This document shows positions 32,215 through 40,856 of a stretch of 61,046 nt of DNA, piece after piece. The stretch lies in NCBI GenBank assembly GCA_017416685.1, contig JAFQBN010000038.1:1-61046 (forward strand), written 5' to 3'. The DNA is from Oscillospiraceae bacterium (GTDB taxonomy: Bacteria; Bacillota; Clostridia; Oscillospirales; Oscillospiraceae). Positions within the stretch are counted from its first letter, which is position 1; the number at the start of each line of letters is the position of its first letter. The position numbers were made by a program, and so were the translations under genes. Below the pieces are notes generated by a model. That model was not told the origin of the DNA. It did not search any database and worked only from the letters and a program-made list of their open reading frames with translations.

Positions 32215-32511
32215 ATGACGCACATATGCTTGGAACAGGTTGGGAAGCAATACACGGTTAAATGCCAGGGACACGCCACCGGCAGCGTGGAGGCATGCGC
32301 AGCGGTTTCTTGTCTGGTCTATACCCTTGCAGGTTGGCTCCGTAATACCTCCGTCGTGAAGCTGGATGAAAAGCTGGAGGCCGGCGACGCACTGATCCGG
32401 TTCTGTGGCGGAGACGCGGCAGAAACCGCCTTTGACATGATCACTGTTGGCTTTTTGCAGTTGCAGGAGCAGTACGGTGAGTACATTTCTGTTGATTTTC
32501 GCGTTATCTGA
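32215..32511 (+). CDS. Prp-like cysteine protease (candidate prohead protease)
   Basis: A 98-residue homologue of Prp, the Firmicutes cysteine protease that trims ribosomal protein L27. The family signature is present: GHATGSVEACAAVSCLVYTL, with His20 and Cys28 as the expected catalytic pair. It lies between portal and scaffold, where phages place the prohead protease. The scaffold and capsid both begin with an NLHxFDG motif resembling the Prp cleavage site, so they are the likely substrates. The spacing between His and Cys is short compared with cellular Prp. Confidence 0.82.
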   Translation: MTHICLEQVGKQYTVKCQGHATGSVEACAAVSCLVYTLAGWLRNTSVVKLDEKLEAGDALIRFCGGDAAETAFDMITVGFLQLQEQYGEYISVDFRVI

Positions 32512-32698
32512 AAATTTTCTTTTATTACGGGGTGAAAGTTCCAAAACCACAATGATAAACTGAAATTGTCCTCCTGTGCAACACCGGGGTAGGGAGAGGT
32601 AATACGCCAAAGGCAGGCCTCTCCCTGCCTCAGAGGCACAGGCAAGGACCGACGCACGGGGGCGAGACACCCGCGATTTTACAAGGGAGGAACACCTT
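32512..32698 (+). promoter_or_regulatory. Long structured leader of the scaffold/capsid genes
   Basis: This 187-base gap contains no gene. GTAGGGAGAGG (32589-32599) pairs with CCTCTCCCTGC (32618-32628) over 11 base pairs, followed by smaller GC-rich hairpins and a good AAGGGAGG ribosome site. High-level structural genes often have stabilising leaders. No clear promoter is seen. Confidence 0.5.
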
Positions 32699-33712
32699 AT
32701 GAAGTTCAAAGACATGCTGGCTATCAACCTGCACCTGTTCGACGGCGGCGCTGCTGCCGGTGGGGCAGCTGGTGGGGCCGGGGCGGCTGCTTCCGGTGAT
32801 GGCGGCGCAAAGGGCGATACCAATAGCGCAGTACCCGGTTCCACCCGCCGGGGAAAATCGGGCGAATTCAGCAACGTGCTGTTCGGAAAGCAGAATACCG
32901 GGGCGGCTGCCACCGGGACTGTTACCAACGCACAGGACCCGTCCCACGACGCCGGTGCGGACAACACTAAGGGCGTACAGAGTACGTCCGACACTCTGGA
33001 AGATCGCCGCAAGGCTTTCCGCGATATGGTCAATGGAGAGTTCAAGGACGTTTTCACCGAGGAGACGCAGCGGATCATCAACCGCCGCTTCAGCGATACC
33101 CGAAACCTGGAGGCCCAGGTGCAGGCACAGCAGCCGGTTATTGATATGCTGATGCAGCGTTACAACATCGGTGATGGCGACCTTACGAAGCTCTCCGCTG
33201 CGCTGGAAAACGACACTGCGTACTGGAGCGAGGCCGCCGAGGAGGCGGGCATGAGCGTGGAACAATACAAAGAGTTCCAAAAGATGAAGCGTGAGAATGA
33301 AGCATTCCGCGCTGCGCAGCAGGGCCGTCAGCAGCAGGAAGCACGCCAGCAACAGGCGCAGAAGTGGTACATGGAAGCCCAGGAAGTTAAGGCCAAGTTC
33401 CCTGAATTTGACCTTGCAGCCGAGCTGAAAGACCCCGCCTTTACGGCCATGCTTCGGTCCGGGACCCCCGTGGAACACGCCTACAAGGTGCGCCACTTCG
33501 ACGAGCTGATGGACAATGCTATGCAGGTGACAGCCGCCAATACGGAAAGACGTGTGGTTGGTAACGTCCGGGCCAGGGGCGCTCGCCCCGCCGAAAACGG
33601 CACCACTGCCCAGAGTGCATTCACTATCAAGGACGATGTTTCCAAGCTGTCCAAAAAGGACCGCGCGGAAATCGCCCGCCAAAGTATGCGAGGGGCAAAG
33701 ATCGTATTCTGA
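32699..33712 (+). CDS. Capsid scaffolding protein
   Basis: A 337-residue protein. After the MKFKDMLAINLHLFDGG start come a Gly/Ala-rich stretch and a long charged coiled-coil (about residues 95-250, with QQEARQQQAQ), typical of scaffolds, and a basic C-terminus (DRAEIARQSMRGAKIVF) suited to capsid binding. It directly precedes the major capsid gene. The N-terminal NLHLFDG matches that of the capsid protein and is the presumed Prp cleavage site. Confidence 0.82.
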   Translation: MKFKDMLAINLHLFDGGAAAGGAAGGAGAAASGDGGAKGDTNSAVPGSTRRGKSGEFSNVLFGKQNTGAAATGTVTNAQDPSHDAGADNTKGVQSTSDTLEDRRKAFRDMVNGEFKDVFTEETQRIINRRFSDTRNLEAQVQAQQPVIDMLMQRYNIGDGDLTKLSAALENDTAYWSEAAEEAGMSVEQYKEFQKMKRENEAFRAAQQGRQQQEARQQQAQKWYMEAQEVKAKFPEFDLAAELKDPAFTAMLRSGTPVEHAYKVRHFDELMDNAMQVTAANTERRVVGNVRARGARPAENGTTAQSAFTIKDDVSKLSKKDRAEIARQSMRGAKIVF

Positions 33713-33750
33713 TCTCCGATCTCCTCTCGCAATGAAAGGAGATTGCACAA

Positions 33751-35013
33751 ATGAAAACCATGATGGAAAACCTGGTGCTGCTGGCTATGAACCTGCACAT
33801 GTTCGACGGCGCACCCAACCCCAACACCAACGTCACTACCAGCGAGGGTCTCACCGACGAGATGAAGACCTACTACTCCGACTACCTGATCGACCTGGTG
33901 GAGCCGGAGCTGGTGCATGATCTGTTCGCACAGAAGCACCCCATCCCCAAGAACGGCGGCAAGACCATCGAGTTCCGCCAGTGGGACACCCTGCCCGAGA
34001 TGACCGCTCCTCTGACCGAGGGCGTCACTCCCGACGGCCAGAGCCTGTCCATGTCCACTGTCACCGCCACCGTCGAGCAGTACGGCGGCTATGTGACTCT
34101 GTCCGACATGTTCATGCTGACCGCCATTGACCCCGTCCTGATCGTGGCCACCAAGGCCATTTCTTCCCAGGCGGGCCGCTCCCTGGACACCATTTCCCGC
34201 GAAGTGCTGAACTCCGGCACTATCGTCCAGTATGCCGAGGGCCAGGTTAGCAGCCGTGCTGCTCTGTCCTACACCGACGAGAGCACCAACCACAACCTCA
34301 CTCCTCGCGCCATTAAGATGGCTGTCCGCTTCCTGGAGAGCCAGGATGCACCCAAGATCGACGGCTGGTACGGCGGTATCATTCACCCCTACTGCAAGTT
34401 CGACCTGACCAACGATGAGGATTGGCGCAAGCCCCACGAGTACGTGGACACCGAGAACATTTACGAAAATGAAATCGGCGAACTGTACGGCGTGCGCTTC
34501 GTCCAGTCCAGCCGGGCCAAGAAGTTTGAGGCAACGGCTCTCACTGCCGGCTCCAAGAACCTGACGGTGAAGACCGCCATCGCCAGCTCCACCACCACGG
34601 TGGCGGTGAAGGAAGCGATCACCAACGCAGACGCCACGGCCCTGGCCGGGATGAAGGTGCTGCTGGGCGCGGCAGACGCGACCATCGCCTCCGCCACCGC
34701 GGGGGCCGCCGGCTCTGCCACCCTGACCCTGACCCAGGCGATCACCACGCTGGCAGCCGACACCGTGATCACGGCGGCTGACGCCGGCGCGGGCGGCGCG
34801 GACGTCTACTCCACCCTGATCATGGGCGCAGATGCCTACGGTACCACCGAGGTTACCGGCGGCGGCCTGCAGCACATCGTCAAGCAGCTGGGCAGCGGCG
34901 GTACCGGCGACCCCCTGAACCAGCGCGCAACCTGCGGCTGGAAAGCCACCAAGGTTACCGAGCTGCTGGTTCCCCAGTACATCGTCCGTATCGAAACTAC
35001 CGCTACTCCCTAA
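33751..35013 (+). CDS. Major capsid protein, N4-gp56 family
   Basis: A 420-residue HK97-fold coat protein of the N4-gp56 type (TYYSDYLIDLVEPELVHDLF, then IEFRQWDTLPEMTAPLTEGV, GYVTLSDMF, and a C-terminal LLVPQYIVRIETTATP). A Thr/Ala-rich segment at about residues 265-350 looks like an inserted surface domain. The N-terminus LLAMNLHMFDGAPN carries the same motif as the scaffold. The codons are highly biased (for example CTG, AAG, ACC), as expected for the most abundant virion protein. RBS AAAGGAG. Confidence 0.92.
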   Translation: MKTMMENLVLLAMNLHMFDGAPNPNTNVTTSEGLTDEMKTYYSDYLIDLVEPELVHDLFAQKHPIPKNGGKTIEFRQWDTLPEMTAPLTEGVTPDGQSLSMSTVTATVEQYGGYVTLSDMFMLTAIDPVLIVATKAISSQAGRSLDTISREVLNSGTIVQYAEGQVSSRAALSYTDESTNHNLTPRAIKMAVRFLESQDAPKIDGWYGGIIHPYCKFDLTNDEDWRKPHEYVDTENIYENEIGELYGVRFVQSSRAKKFEATALTAGSKNLTVKTAIASSTTTVAVKEAITNADATALAGMKVLLGAADATIASATAGAAGSATLTLTQAITTLAADTVITAADAGAGGADVYSTLIMGADAYGTTEVTGGGLQHIVKQLGSGGTGDPLNQRATCGWKATKVTELLVPQYIVRIETTATP

Positions 35014-35030
35014 CCGTAGCGGCAACATAA

Positions 35031-35053
35031 GCCCCGCCCAGAGTGGGCGGGGC
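35031..35053 (+). terminator. Strong hairpin after the capsid gene (partial terminator or stabiliser)
   Basis: GCCCCGCCCA and TGGGCGGGGC form a perfect 10-base-pair stem with a GAG loop 18 bases after the capsid stop. No T-run follows, so it may protect the capsid mRNA 3' end or only weakly attenuate downstream transcription. Confidence 0.6.
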
Positions 35054-35074
35054 GCTTAAAAAGGAGGAATTACC

Positions 35075-35530
35075 GTGAGTAATGCAACCAAGAACAAGCC
35101 CGAAGAGGATAAAGTGCCCGCGACCGGTACTTGTCCCGATCCTACTCCTGTTTCCGCTGTCAATCCCGAAGCCGAGGCCGCGAAGATCATCGCCGATGCG
35201 GAGGCCAAGGCTGCCGCCATCGTAGCCGCCGCCGAGGCTAAGGCAAAGGCCGATGCGGAGGCCAAGGCTGCCGAAGAGCAGACTACCCCCAAGGCAGATC
35301 CTATGGAGGAACTGGTGTGGTACGAAGCTCCCCTGCTGCCCGGCGTGAAGAAGCGCGACATTCTGGTGGGTGTGAATGGCGAGACCATTCGCATTCAGCG
35401 CGGCGTGCGCGTGCAGATCAAGCGCAAGTTCTACGAGGCGCTCCAGAACGCGGCCAAGCAGGAGTACGCTGCTTTTGAGGCACGCGAGGAGATCAAGAAG
35501 CAGGGCGAAAAGGCGCTGGCATCCATGTAA
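35075..35530 (+). CDS. Capsid-adjacent structural protein with Ala/Glu/Lys repeats
   Basis: A 151-residue protein starting at GTG after AAGGAGG. The first half is low complexity with repeated AEAKA units (about residues 30-68). The second half (WYEAPLLPGVKKRDILVGVN, GETIRIQRGVRVQIKRKFYE) is a conserved block found next to N4-gp56-type capsid genes. It may be a minor capsid or decoration protein; its function is not established. Confidence 0.65.
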   Translation: MSNATKNKPEEDKVPATGTCPDPTPVSAVNPEAEAAKIIADAEAKAAAIVAAAEAKAKADAEAKAAEEQTTPKADPMEELVWYEAPLLPGVKKRDILVGVNGETIRIQRGVRVQIKRKFYEALQNAAKQEYAAFEAREEIKKQGEKALASM

Positions 35531-35542
35531 CAAACGAATAGA

Positions 35543-35626
35543 CCGCGAGACACAAAACGCGGCTGCGACACGGCGCAGCGAGGTTTGGAGAGGACCCACC
35601 TTTCCGGCTTCGCTGCGCCGTTTTGT
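35543..35626 (+). promoter_or_regulatory. Terminator/antiterminator leader element A
   Basis: GCTGCG (35562-35567), loop ACACGG and CGCAGC (35574-35579) form a 6-bp hairpin. The same 3' strand is also needed for a stronger stem CGGCGCAGCGA (35571-35581) with TCGCTGCGCCG (35610-35620) followed by TTTT. The two cannot coexist, the hallmark of an attenuator. The sequence and layout match element B at 47221. Confidence 0.62.
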
Positions 35627-35650
35627 ATGAAGAAGAAAGGAGATGATGAT

Positions 35651-36624
<974 letters not shown>

Positions 36625-36625
<1 letters not shown>

Positions 36626-37515
36626 TGGGAAAGAGAGTTGTTGACGATGCGTCTTTGAAGGCGGTTGCCGATAGGATACGCGACTGGACTGGACTGCCGG
36701 AAGAATTGGAATTTCCCGCTGGGTTTGTTGGCGGCGTTGATGCTGCGGTATCGGAAGGGTCGATACCTGCTTATAACCAGGGCCATATGGACGGCTATGA
36801 CGACGGTTATAGTGTTGGCCATCTTAATGGCAAGACCGAGGGATACGACGAGGGCAAGGCTGACGGCATCACCGAAGGCAAGCAAGCCGAGTATGACCGC
36901 TTCTGGGATGAAGCTCTGAAAATCAATACGTCGTTGTCGTGGCCGTATCGGTTTGCAGGACGCTCATGGACTAACGAAACTTTTGCACCCCCAAGGGACA
37001 TCGTGCCAGCAGGGTCAGTAAGTTATATGTTTGCTGGTTCTGGAGTTACAGATGTAAAAGGGGTATGCGAACGGTTGGGTATAAGTATTGATTTTAGCAA
37101 GGTAACGGGAGTGTATGGCCTCCTTGCAGACAGTGAAGTTCAACATTTTGTTGCTATTGATTTGCGGAGTGTATCAGCCCTTAGCAGCGGACCTTTGTTC
37201 AATGCTACGAATTTAATCAGCGTTGACAAAATCATCCTAAAGGATGATGGAAGCCAAACTATCTCCAATTTTGCGAACAACTGTCGCAGTTTGGTTGACA
37301 TTGAATTTGAGGGTGTCATTGGAGCAAGTATAAATTTCCAATGGTCTACCGAGCTGTCAAAGGCAAGTATCGAGAGCATCATGGCGGCGCTGTCCCCCAC
37401 CACAAGCGGTCTGTCCGTCACGTTCTCCGCAACGGCGGTCAGTAATGCGTTCACGGACACCGAATGGGCGACCCTTGCAAATACCCGACCCAACTGGACT
37501 ATCAACCTTGTGTAA
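36625..37515 (+). CDS. Leucine-rich-repeat-like fibre protein 1
   Basis: A 296-residue protein. The N-terminus (LKAVADRIRDWTGLPEELEF) and a Gly/Tyr/Asp-rich stretch (YNQGHMDGYDDGYSVGHLNG) precede BspA-type repeat-like segments in the C-half. The last roughly 50 residues are almost identical to those of the protein at 37691-38422. Receptor binding is a reasonable guess from position after the collagen fibre. Confidence 0.65.
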
Positions 37516-37520
37516 GGAGG
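37374..37520 (+). repeat. Duplicated 3' module, copy 1
   Basis: 147 bases ending in TGTGTAAGGAGG match 38281-38427 at all but five positions, including the stop codon and the following ribosome site. The remainder of the two genes is unrelated at DNA level, so the tail segment has been copied or kept uniform by gene conversion. Confidence 0.9.
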
Positions 37521-37526
37521 GAAACC

Positions 37527-37694
37527 ATGGCAGTTCTAAGATTTAAGGACGCAGACGGGGTCGTACATGTTGTCGAAGCAATCGTCGGACCTCCCGGCCC
37601 TGCCTACGAGTTGACCGAAGCGGACAAGGCCAAGATGGTCAACGCGGTCATCGCCGCCCTGCCTGTCTATAACGGGGAGGTCGAGGAAGTATGA
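37527..37694 (+). CDS. Small phage protein with collagen-like triplet, 55 residues
   Basis: Starts after AAGGAGGG (MAVLRFKDADGVVHVVEAIV) and contains GPPGPAYEL. It overlaps the next gene by four bases. Similar short proteins sit between fibre genes in Clostridia phages and may be adaptors or chaperones. The role is unassigned. Confidence 0.62.
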   Translation: MAVLRFKDADGVVHVVEAIVGPPGPAYELTEADKAKMVNAVIAALPVYNGEVEEV

Positions 37695-38422
37695 TCCACA
37701 ACATCGAAGTAGAAAGCGGCAAGAGCGTGAAGCTGTCCACCGCTGGCAAATACTGCGACAGGGACATCGTGGTGGCAGGTAAAGGCCCCACCGAGGCTGA
37801 CCTGCAGACGAAGTATGACGAGGGTGCACGAAGTACCATCGAGAAGATGACCAGTATTAACTACTTATTCTCTGGTACTGCAAGCACTGGTTACAACCAA
37901 GACCTGTTCGACATTTTGATGTCTGCTGACCTGTCCAATGTCAACAGGGCGCAATATGTGTTTCACACAAATAGCTGGCTGACGGAGTTTATTGTTCCAG
38001 ACACCCTTAGGCCCAAAACGGTGCATGGTTTTTTCCAACTCTGCACTACCGTTAAGCGGGTAAGTGGTTTTGACCAAATCCCGCATGGGCAAGTGCTAAC
38101 CGATGTGTTTAACGGCTGTACAAGCCTTGAAGATGCGGGGACTATCAACTTCACGGGCGTGAATTATGCGAGCAAAACCTTCCAAAACTGCACGGCTTTG
38201 AAGCACATTGTTGCCGCGGGGACGATTGCCGTCAGCTTGGATATTCACTGGTCTACGGAACTGACCAAGGCGAGCATTGAGAGCATCATGGCGGCACTAT
38301 CCACCACCACAAGCGGTCTGTCCGTCACGTTCTCCGCAACGGCGGTCAGTAATGCGTTCACGGACACCGAATGGGCGACCCTTGCAAATACCCGTTCCAA
38401 CTGGACTATCAACCTTGTGTAA
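37691..38422 (+). CDS. Leucine-rich-repeat-like fibre protein 2
   Basis: A 243-residue protein beginning MIHNIEVESGKSVKLSTAGK, a short beta domain common to phage tail proteins, followed by BspA-like repeat segments (VFNGCTSLEDAGTINFTG, TFQNCTALKHIVAAG). Its C-terminal roughly 50 residues repeat those of the protein at 36625. Probably a receptor-binding or fibre component, with the shared tail serving assembly or attachment. Confidence 0.7.
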   Translation: MIHNIEVESGKSVKLSTAGKYCDRDIVVAGKGPTEADLQTKYDEGARSTIEKMTSINYLFSGTASTGYNQDLFDILMSADLSNVNRAQYVFHTNSWLTEFIVPDTLRPKTVHGFFQLCTTVKRVSGFDQIPHGQVLTDVFNGCTSLEDAGTINFTGVNYASKTFQNCTALKHIVAAGTIAVSLDIHWSTELTKASIESIMAALSTTTSGLSVTFSATAVSNAFTDTEWATLANTRSNWTINLV

Positions 38423-38427
38423 GGAGG
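38281..38427 (+). repeat. Duplicated 3' module, copy 2
   Basis: Second copy of the 147-base segment at 37374-37520, offset by 907 bases. It spans the final codons, stop and downstream AGGAGG, so recombination between copies would delete fibre gene 2 and the small gene between them without breaking a frame. Confidence 0.9.
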
Positions 38428-38434
38428 CAACGAA

Positions 38435-38611
38435 ATGCAAGTAAGAACTGTACTGTACGCCGATGAAGGCACTGTGCTGACCAACGGCAAGGACTACGGC
38501 AACATTATTTGGCTGGCGGATGGCGTAAGCCCCGACAGCTACCATCCTATTCCCCGGGCGGAGTATGACGCCATTATGGCCGAGATGGAAAACAGCTCGG
38601 CTGATTCGTGA
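38435..38611 (+). CDS. 58-residue phage protein before the holin
   Basis: A short frame after AAGGAGG (MQVRTVLYADEGTVLTNGKD, then SPDSYHPIPRAEYDAIMAEM). The pattern is typical of small proteins preceding holin genes in Firmicutes phages. The function is unknown. Confidence 0.68.
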   Translation: MQVRTVLYADEGTVLTNGKDYGNIIWLADGVSPDSYHPIPRAEYDAIMAEMENSSADS

Positions 38612-38627
38612 TGAGGAGGAAGCGAAA

Positions 38628-39146
38628 ATGAGTGATAATTTGATTACAAGTATCAAGGTCGGCGTTGCCGGTACCTTGTCTGTGCTGACCGCCCTGTGGG
38701 GCTGGTTCGGCTGGTTGACCGTGGCGTGGGTGCTGTTGATGGTGACCGACTGGCTGGTGGGCAGCGCCGTCGCCATGAAGAAGGGGTGCTGGTCCAGCGC
38801 AAAACTTCGGGAGGGAGCGTGGCACAAGGCGGGAATGGTCGTGGTGGTGGTCGTGGCCCTGACCGCCGACTGGCTGATTGGGTCTCTGATTGACCATCTG
38901 CCGGGCGTGACGCTGCCTTTTGAGTACACGGTGCTGATTGGCCCCATGACCATAGTGTGGTACATCATTGGCGAGCTTGGCAGTCTTGCCGAGCATGCGG
39001 TTAACATGGGCGCGAAGGTGCCGAGCTGGCTACCCCGCATTTTGGACATCAGCCGTGAGGCTGTTGACGCCGCCGGCGAAGCGGTTACCCATGAGCATAC
39101 CGAACACACCGAGGCCCACGAAAGCAAGGAGGCAGACCATGTTTAA
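38628..39146 (+). CDS. Phage holin (phi29-like holin family)
   Basis: A 172-residue membrane protein with about three to four transmembrane segments (residues 10-50, 66-90, 100-120) and the family-like core VTDWLVGSAVAMKKGCWSSA, then a charged His/Glu-rich tail. Holins permeabilise the membrane to release the endolysin at the end of the lytic cycle. It overlaps the amidase gene by eight bases. The start follows GAGGAGG. Confidence 0.85.
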   Translation: MSDNLITSIKVGVAGTLSVLTALWGWFGWLTVAWVLLMVTDWLVGSAVAMKKGCWSSAKLREGAWHKAGMVVVVVVALTADWLIGSLIDHLPGVTLPFEYTVLIGPMTIVWYIIGELGSLAEHAVNMGAKVPSWLPRILDISREAVDAAGEAVTHEHTEHTEAHESKEADHV

Positions 39147-40473
39147 GCTGGCACTTGACGCGGGCCACTGGATGGGGGAGGCAGGACGCCGCTGCCCCAA
39201 GGAGCTGGACCCCAACGAGACCCGGGAATGGTGGCTGAACAGCCGCGTTATCAGCAAAGTGCAGGACAAGCTGTCGGTCTACGCGGGGGTGGAAATCCTC
39301 CGCGTAGACGACCCGACGGGCAAGACCGAGGTGCCGCTGAAAGAACGCGTCCAGCTGGCCAACGAGTGGGGTGCAGACTTCTATCTGTCCGGCCACCACA
39401 ATGCAGCCAAGGAGTACATATTCAACGGTGGGGGCCACGTGGCCTTCTGCTACGGCAAGGGGAGCAAGGTGTCCTTTGAGATGCGGGACAAGCTGTACGA
39501 TGCTCTCATCAAGCATACCGGCTTGAAGGGCAACCGGGCCAACCCCAAGGCCACGGCGGACTACTATGTGCTGATCCACACGAAGGCACCCGCCGTCCTG
39601 TTGGAAATGGGCTTTATGAATAGCCGTTTGGACTGCCCCATTGTCCTCACCGAGGAATTTGCCGACGGGTGCGCTGACGCCATCGTGGAGGTCATTGCGG
39701 AGCATTACGGACTGGTGCGCAAGCAGGAGGACACCTGCACCCTGACCGTGTCCGGTGTGCCGCAGGACGAGGCGGATAAGCTGGTCAAGGAGATGCAGGG
39801 GCGTGGCTATGTGGTGAGTGTGGAGGGCCGTGTCGAGGCCCCCGCCGAGCCGGAGGTCACCTATCCCCGCACGGTGAAGTTGGAGGGGATGCCCGCTATC
39901 CTGGCGAAGAACATCGTGCCGTTCAACCCCAACGGCCCCCTGTCCGGGTGGAACAACACCATCAGCGGTGGTTTCTCCGCCAGCGGTCAGCCCTGCTCCA
40001 TCCTGGTGCAGGACGGCAAGGCCAAGTGCAAGTACGCCTGCCACTACTGGTACGACCGGCCGGAGAGTGTGCTGTACCGGCTGACAGACGGCACGGTGGG
40101 CATGGCCCGGGTGAAGTCCACGGACGAACTGCCAAAGAGTTTGCGCTGGGCGGTTGGCGGCCTCGGCCTGCTGGACAACTACGACCCCACCGCCGAGGGC
40201 TTCTGCAAGCTGACGAAGGACGACCGCACGGAGAATTTCAGCGATGTGCTCCGGGACACCGACCACACCGTTCTCGGTTACAAGGACGGCCTGTTCCATC
40301 TCATCTACTGCAAGTCCATGACCGCGGCGCAGGTGAACGCCTACGCCAAGAAGGTGGGGCTGGAGCTGGCGGTCATGCTGGACGGCGGCCACGTGGCGGC
40401 CATCAACGGCAGCGAGAGCTGGGCTAAAATCAACACCAAGCAGAAACAGTATTACGCCATTCAGGGCGAGTAA
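39139..40473 (+). CDS. Endolysin: N-acetylmuramoyl-L-alanine amidase with C-terminal NAGPA-like domain
   Basis: A 444-residue lysin. The N-terminal Amidase_3 domain has the zinc ligands DAGHWMGE (His9), GHHNA (about residue 92) and LLEMGFMNS (Glu), and cuts the bond between muramic acid and the stem peptide. After a linker, the C-half (LAKNIVPFNPNGPLSG, GGFSASG, VMLDGGHVAAINGS) matches the phosphodiester glycosidase (NAGPA) fold, which could act on wall teichoic-like or phosphoglycan structures. Joining these two domains in one lysin is unusual. No signal peptide; release depends on the holin. Confidence 0.82.
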   Translation: MFKLALDAGHWMGEAGRRCPKELDPNETREWWLNSRVISKVQDKLSVYAGVEILRVDDPTGKTEVPLKERVQLANEWGADFYLSGHHNAAKEYIFNGGGHVAFCYGKGSKVSFEMRDKLYDALIKHTGLKGNRANPKATADYYVLIHTKAPAVLLEMGFMNSRLDCPIVLTEEFADGCADAIVEVIAEHYGLVRKQEDTCTLTVSGVPQDEADKLVKEMQGRGYVVSVEGRVEAPAEPEVTYPRTVKLEGMPAILAKNIVPFNPNGPLSGWNNTISGGFSASGQPCSILVQDGKAKCKYACHYWYDRPESVLYRLTDGTVGMARVKSTDELPKSLRWAVGGLGLLDNYDPTAEGFCKLTKDDRTENFSDVLRDTDHTVLGYKDGLFHLIYCKSMTAAQVNAYAKKVGLELAVMLDGGHVAAINGSESWAKINTKQKQYYAIQGE

Positions 40474-40485
40474 GGAGTGAGGGCG

Positions 40486-40854
40486 ATGCCCAGCATCAAC
40501 GAAGTAATCGAACGGGTGAAGCGTACCAAGCCGAACACGACGGAGGATAAGGATCAGGCGCGATGGCTGATAACGCTGGATGGTCGTGTCTATGAGGAAG
40601 TGACTAAGGTGGACGCTCCGGACCGACCTCCTGTCAAGGAATTTCCGGAGGATGGGGACAAGCCCCTGTTGGTGGATAGCCCCTATGACAACGTTTACGA
40701 CCTTTATCTGCAGGCTATGATCTGTTTCTCCTTGGGCGAGTATAACGACTACAACAACATTGTAGATCAGTTTGAAAAGACGCTCCGGGATTTCAAGGCG
40801 TGGTGGAGGCGTAGTCATGTGCCGAAAACGAGATCGCATATCGAGGTGATGTAA
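40486..40854 (+). CDS. 122-residue phage structural-region protein
   Basis: Starts after AAGGAG (MPSINEVIERVKRTKPNTTE). A mixed protein with a tyrosine-rich helical middle (YDNVYDLYLQAMICFSLGEY) resembling head-tail connector or tail-adaptor proteins found before the large neck protein. Three bases separate it from the next gene. The function is inferred only from position. Confidence 0.62.
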   Translation: MPSINEVIERVKRTKPNTTEDKDQARWLITLDGRVYEEVTKVDAPDRPPVKEFPEDGDKPLLVDSPYDNVYDLYLQAMICFSLGEYNDYNNIVDQFEKTLRDFKAWWRRSHVPKTRSHIEVM

Positions 40855-40856
40855 TA

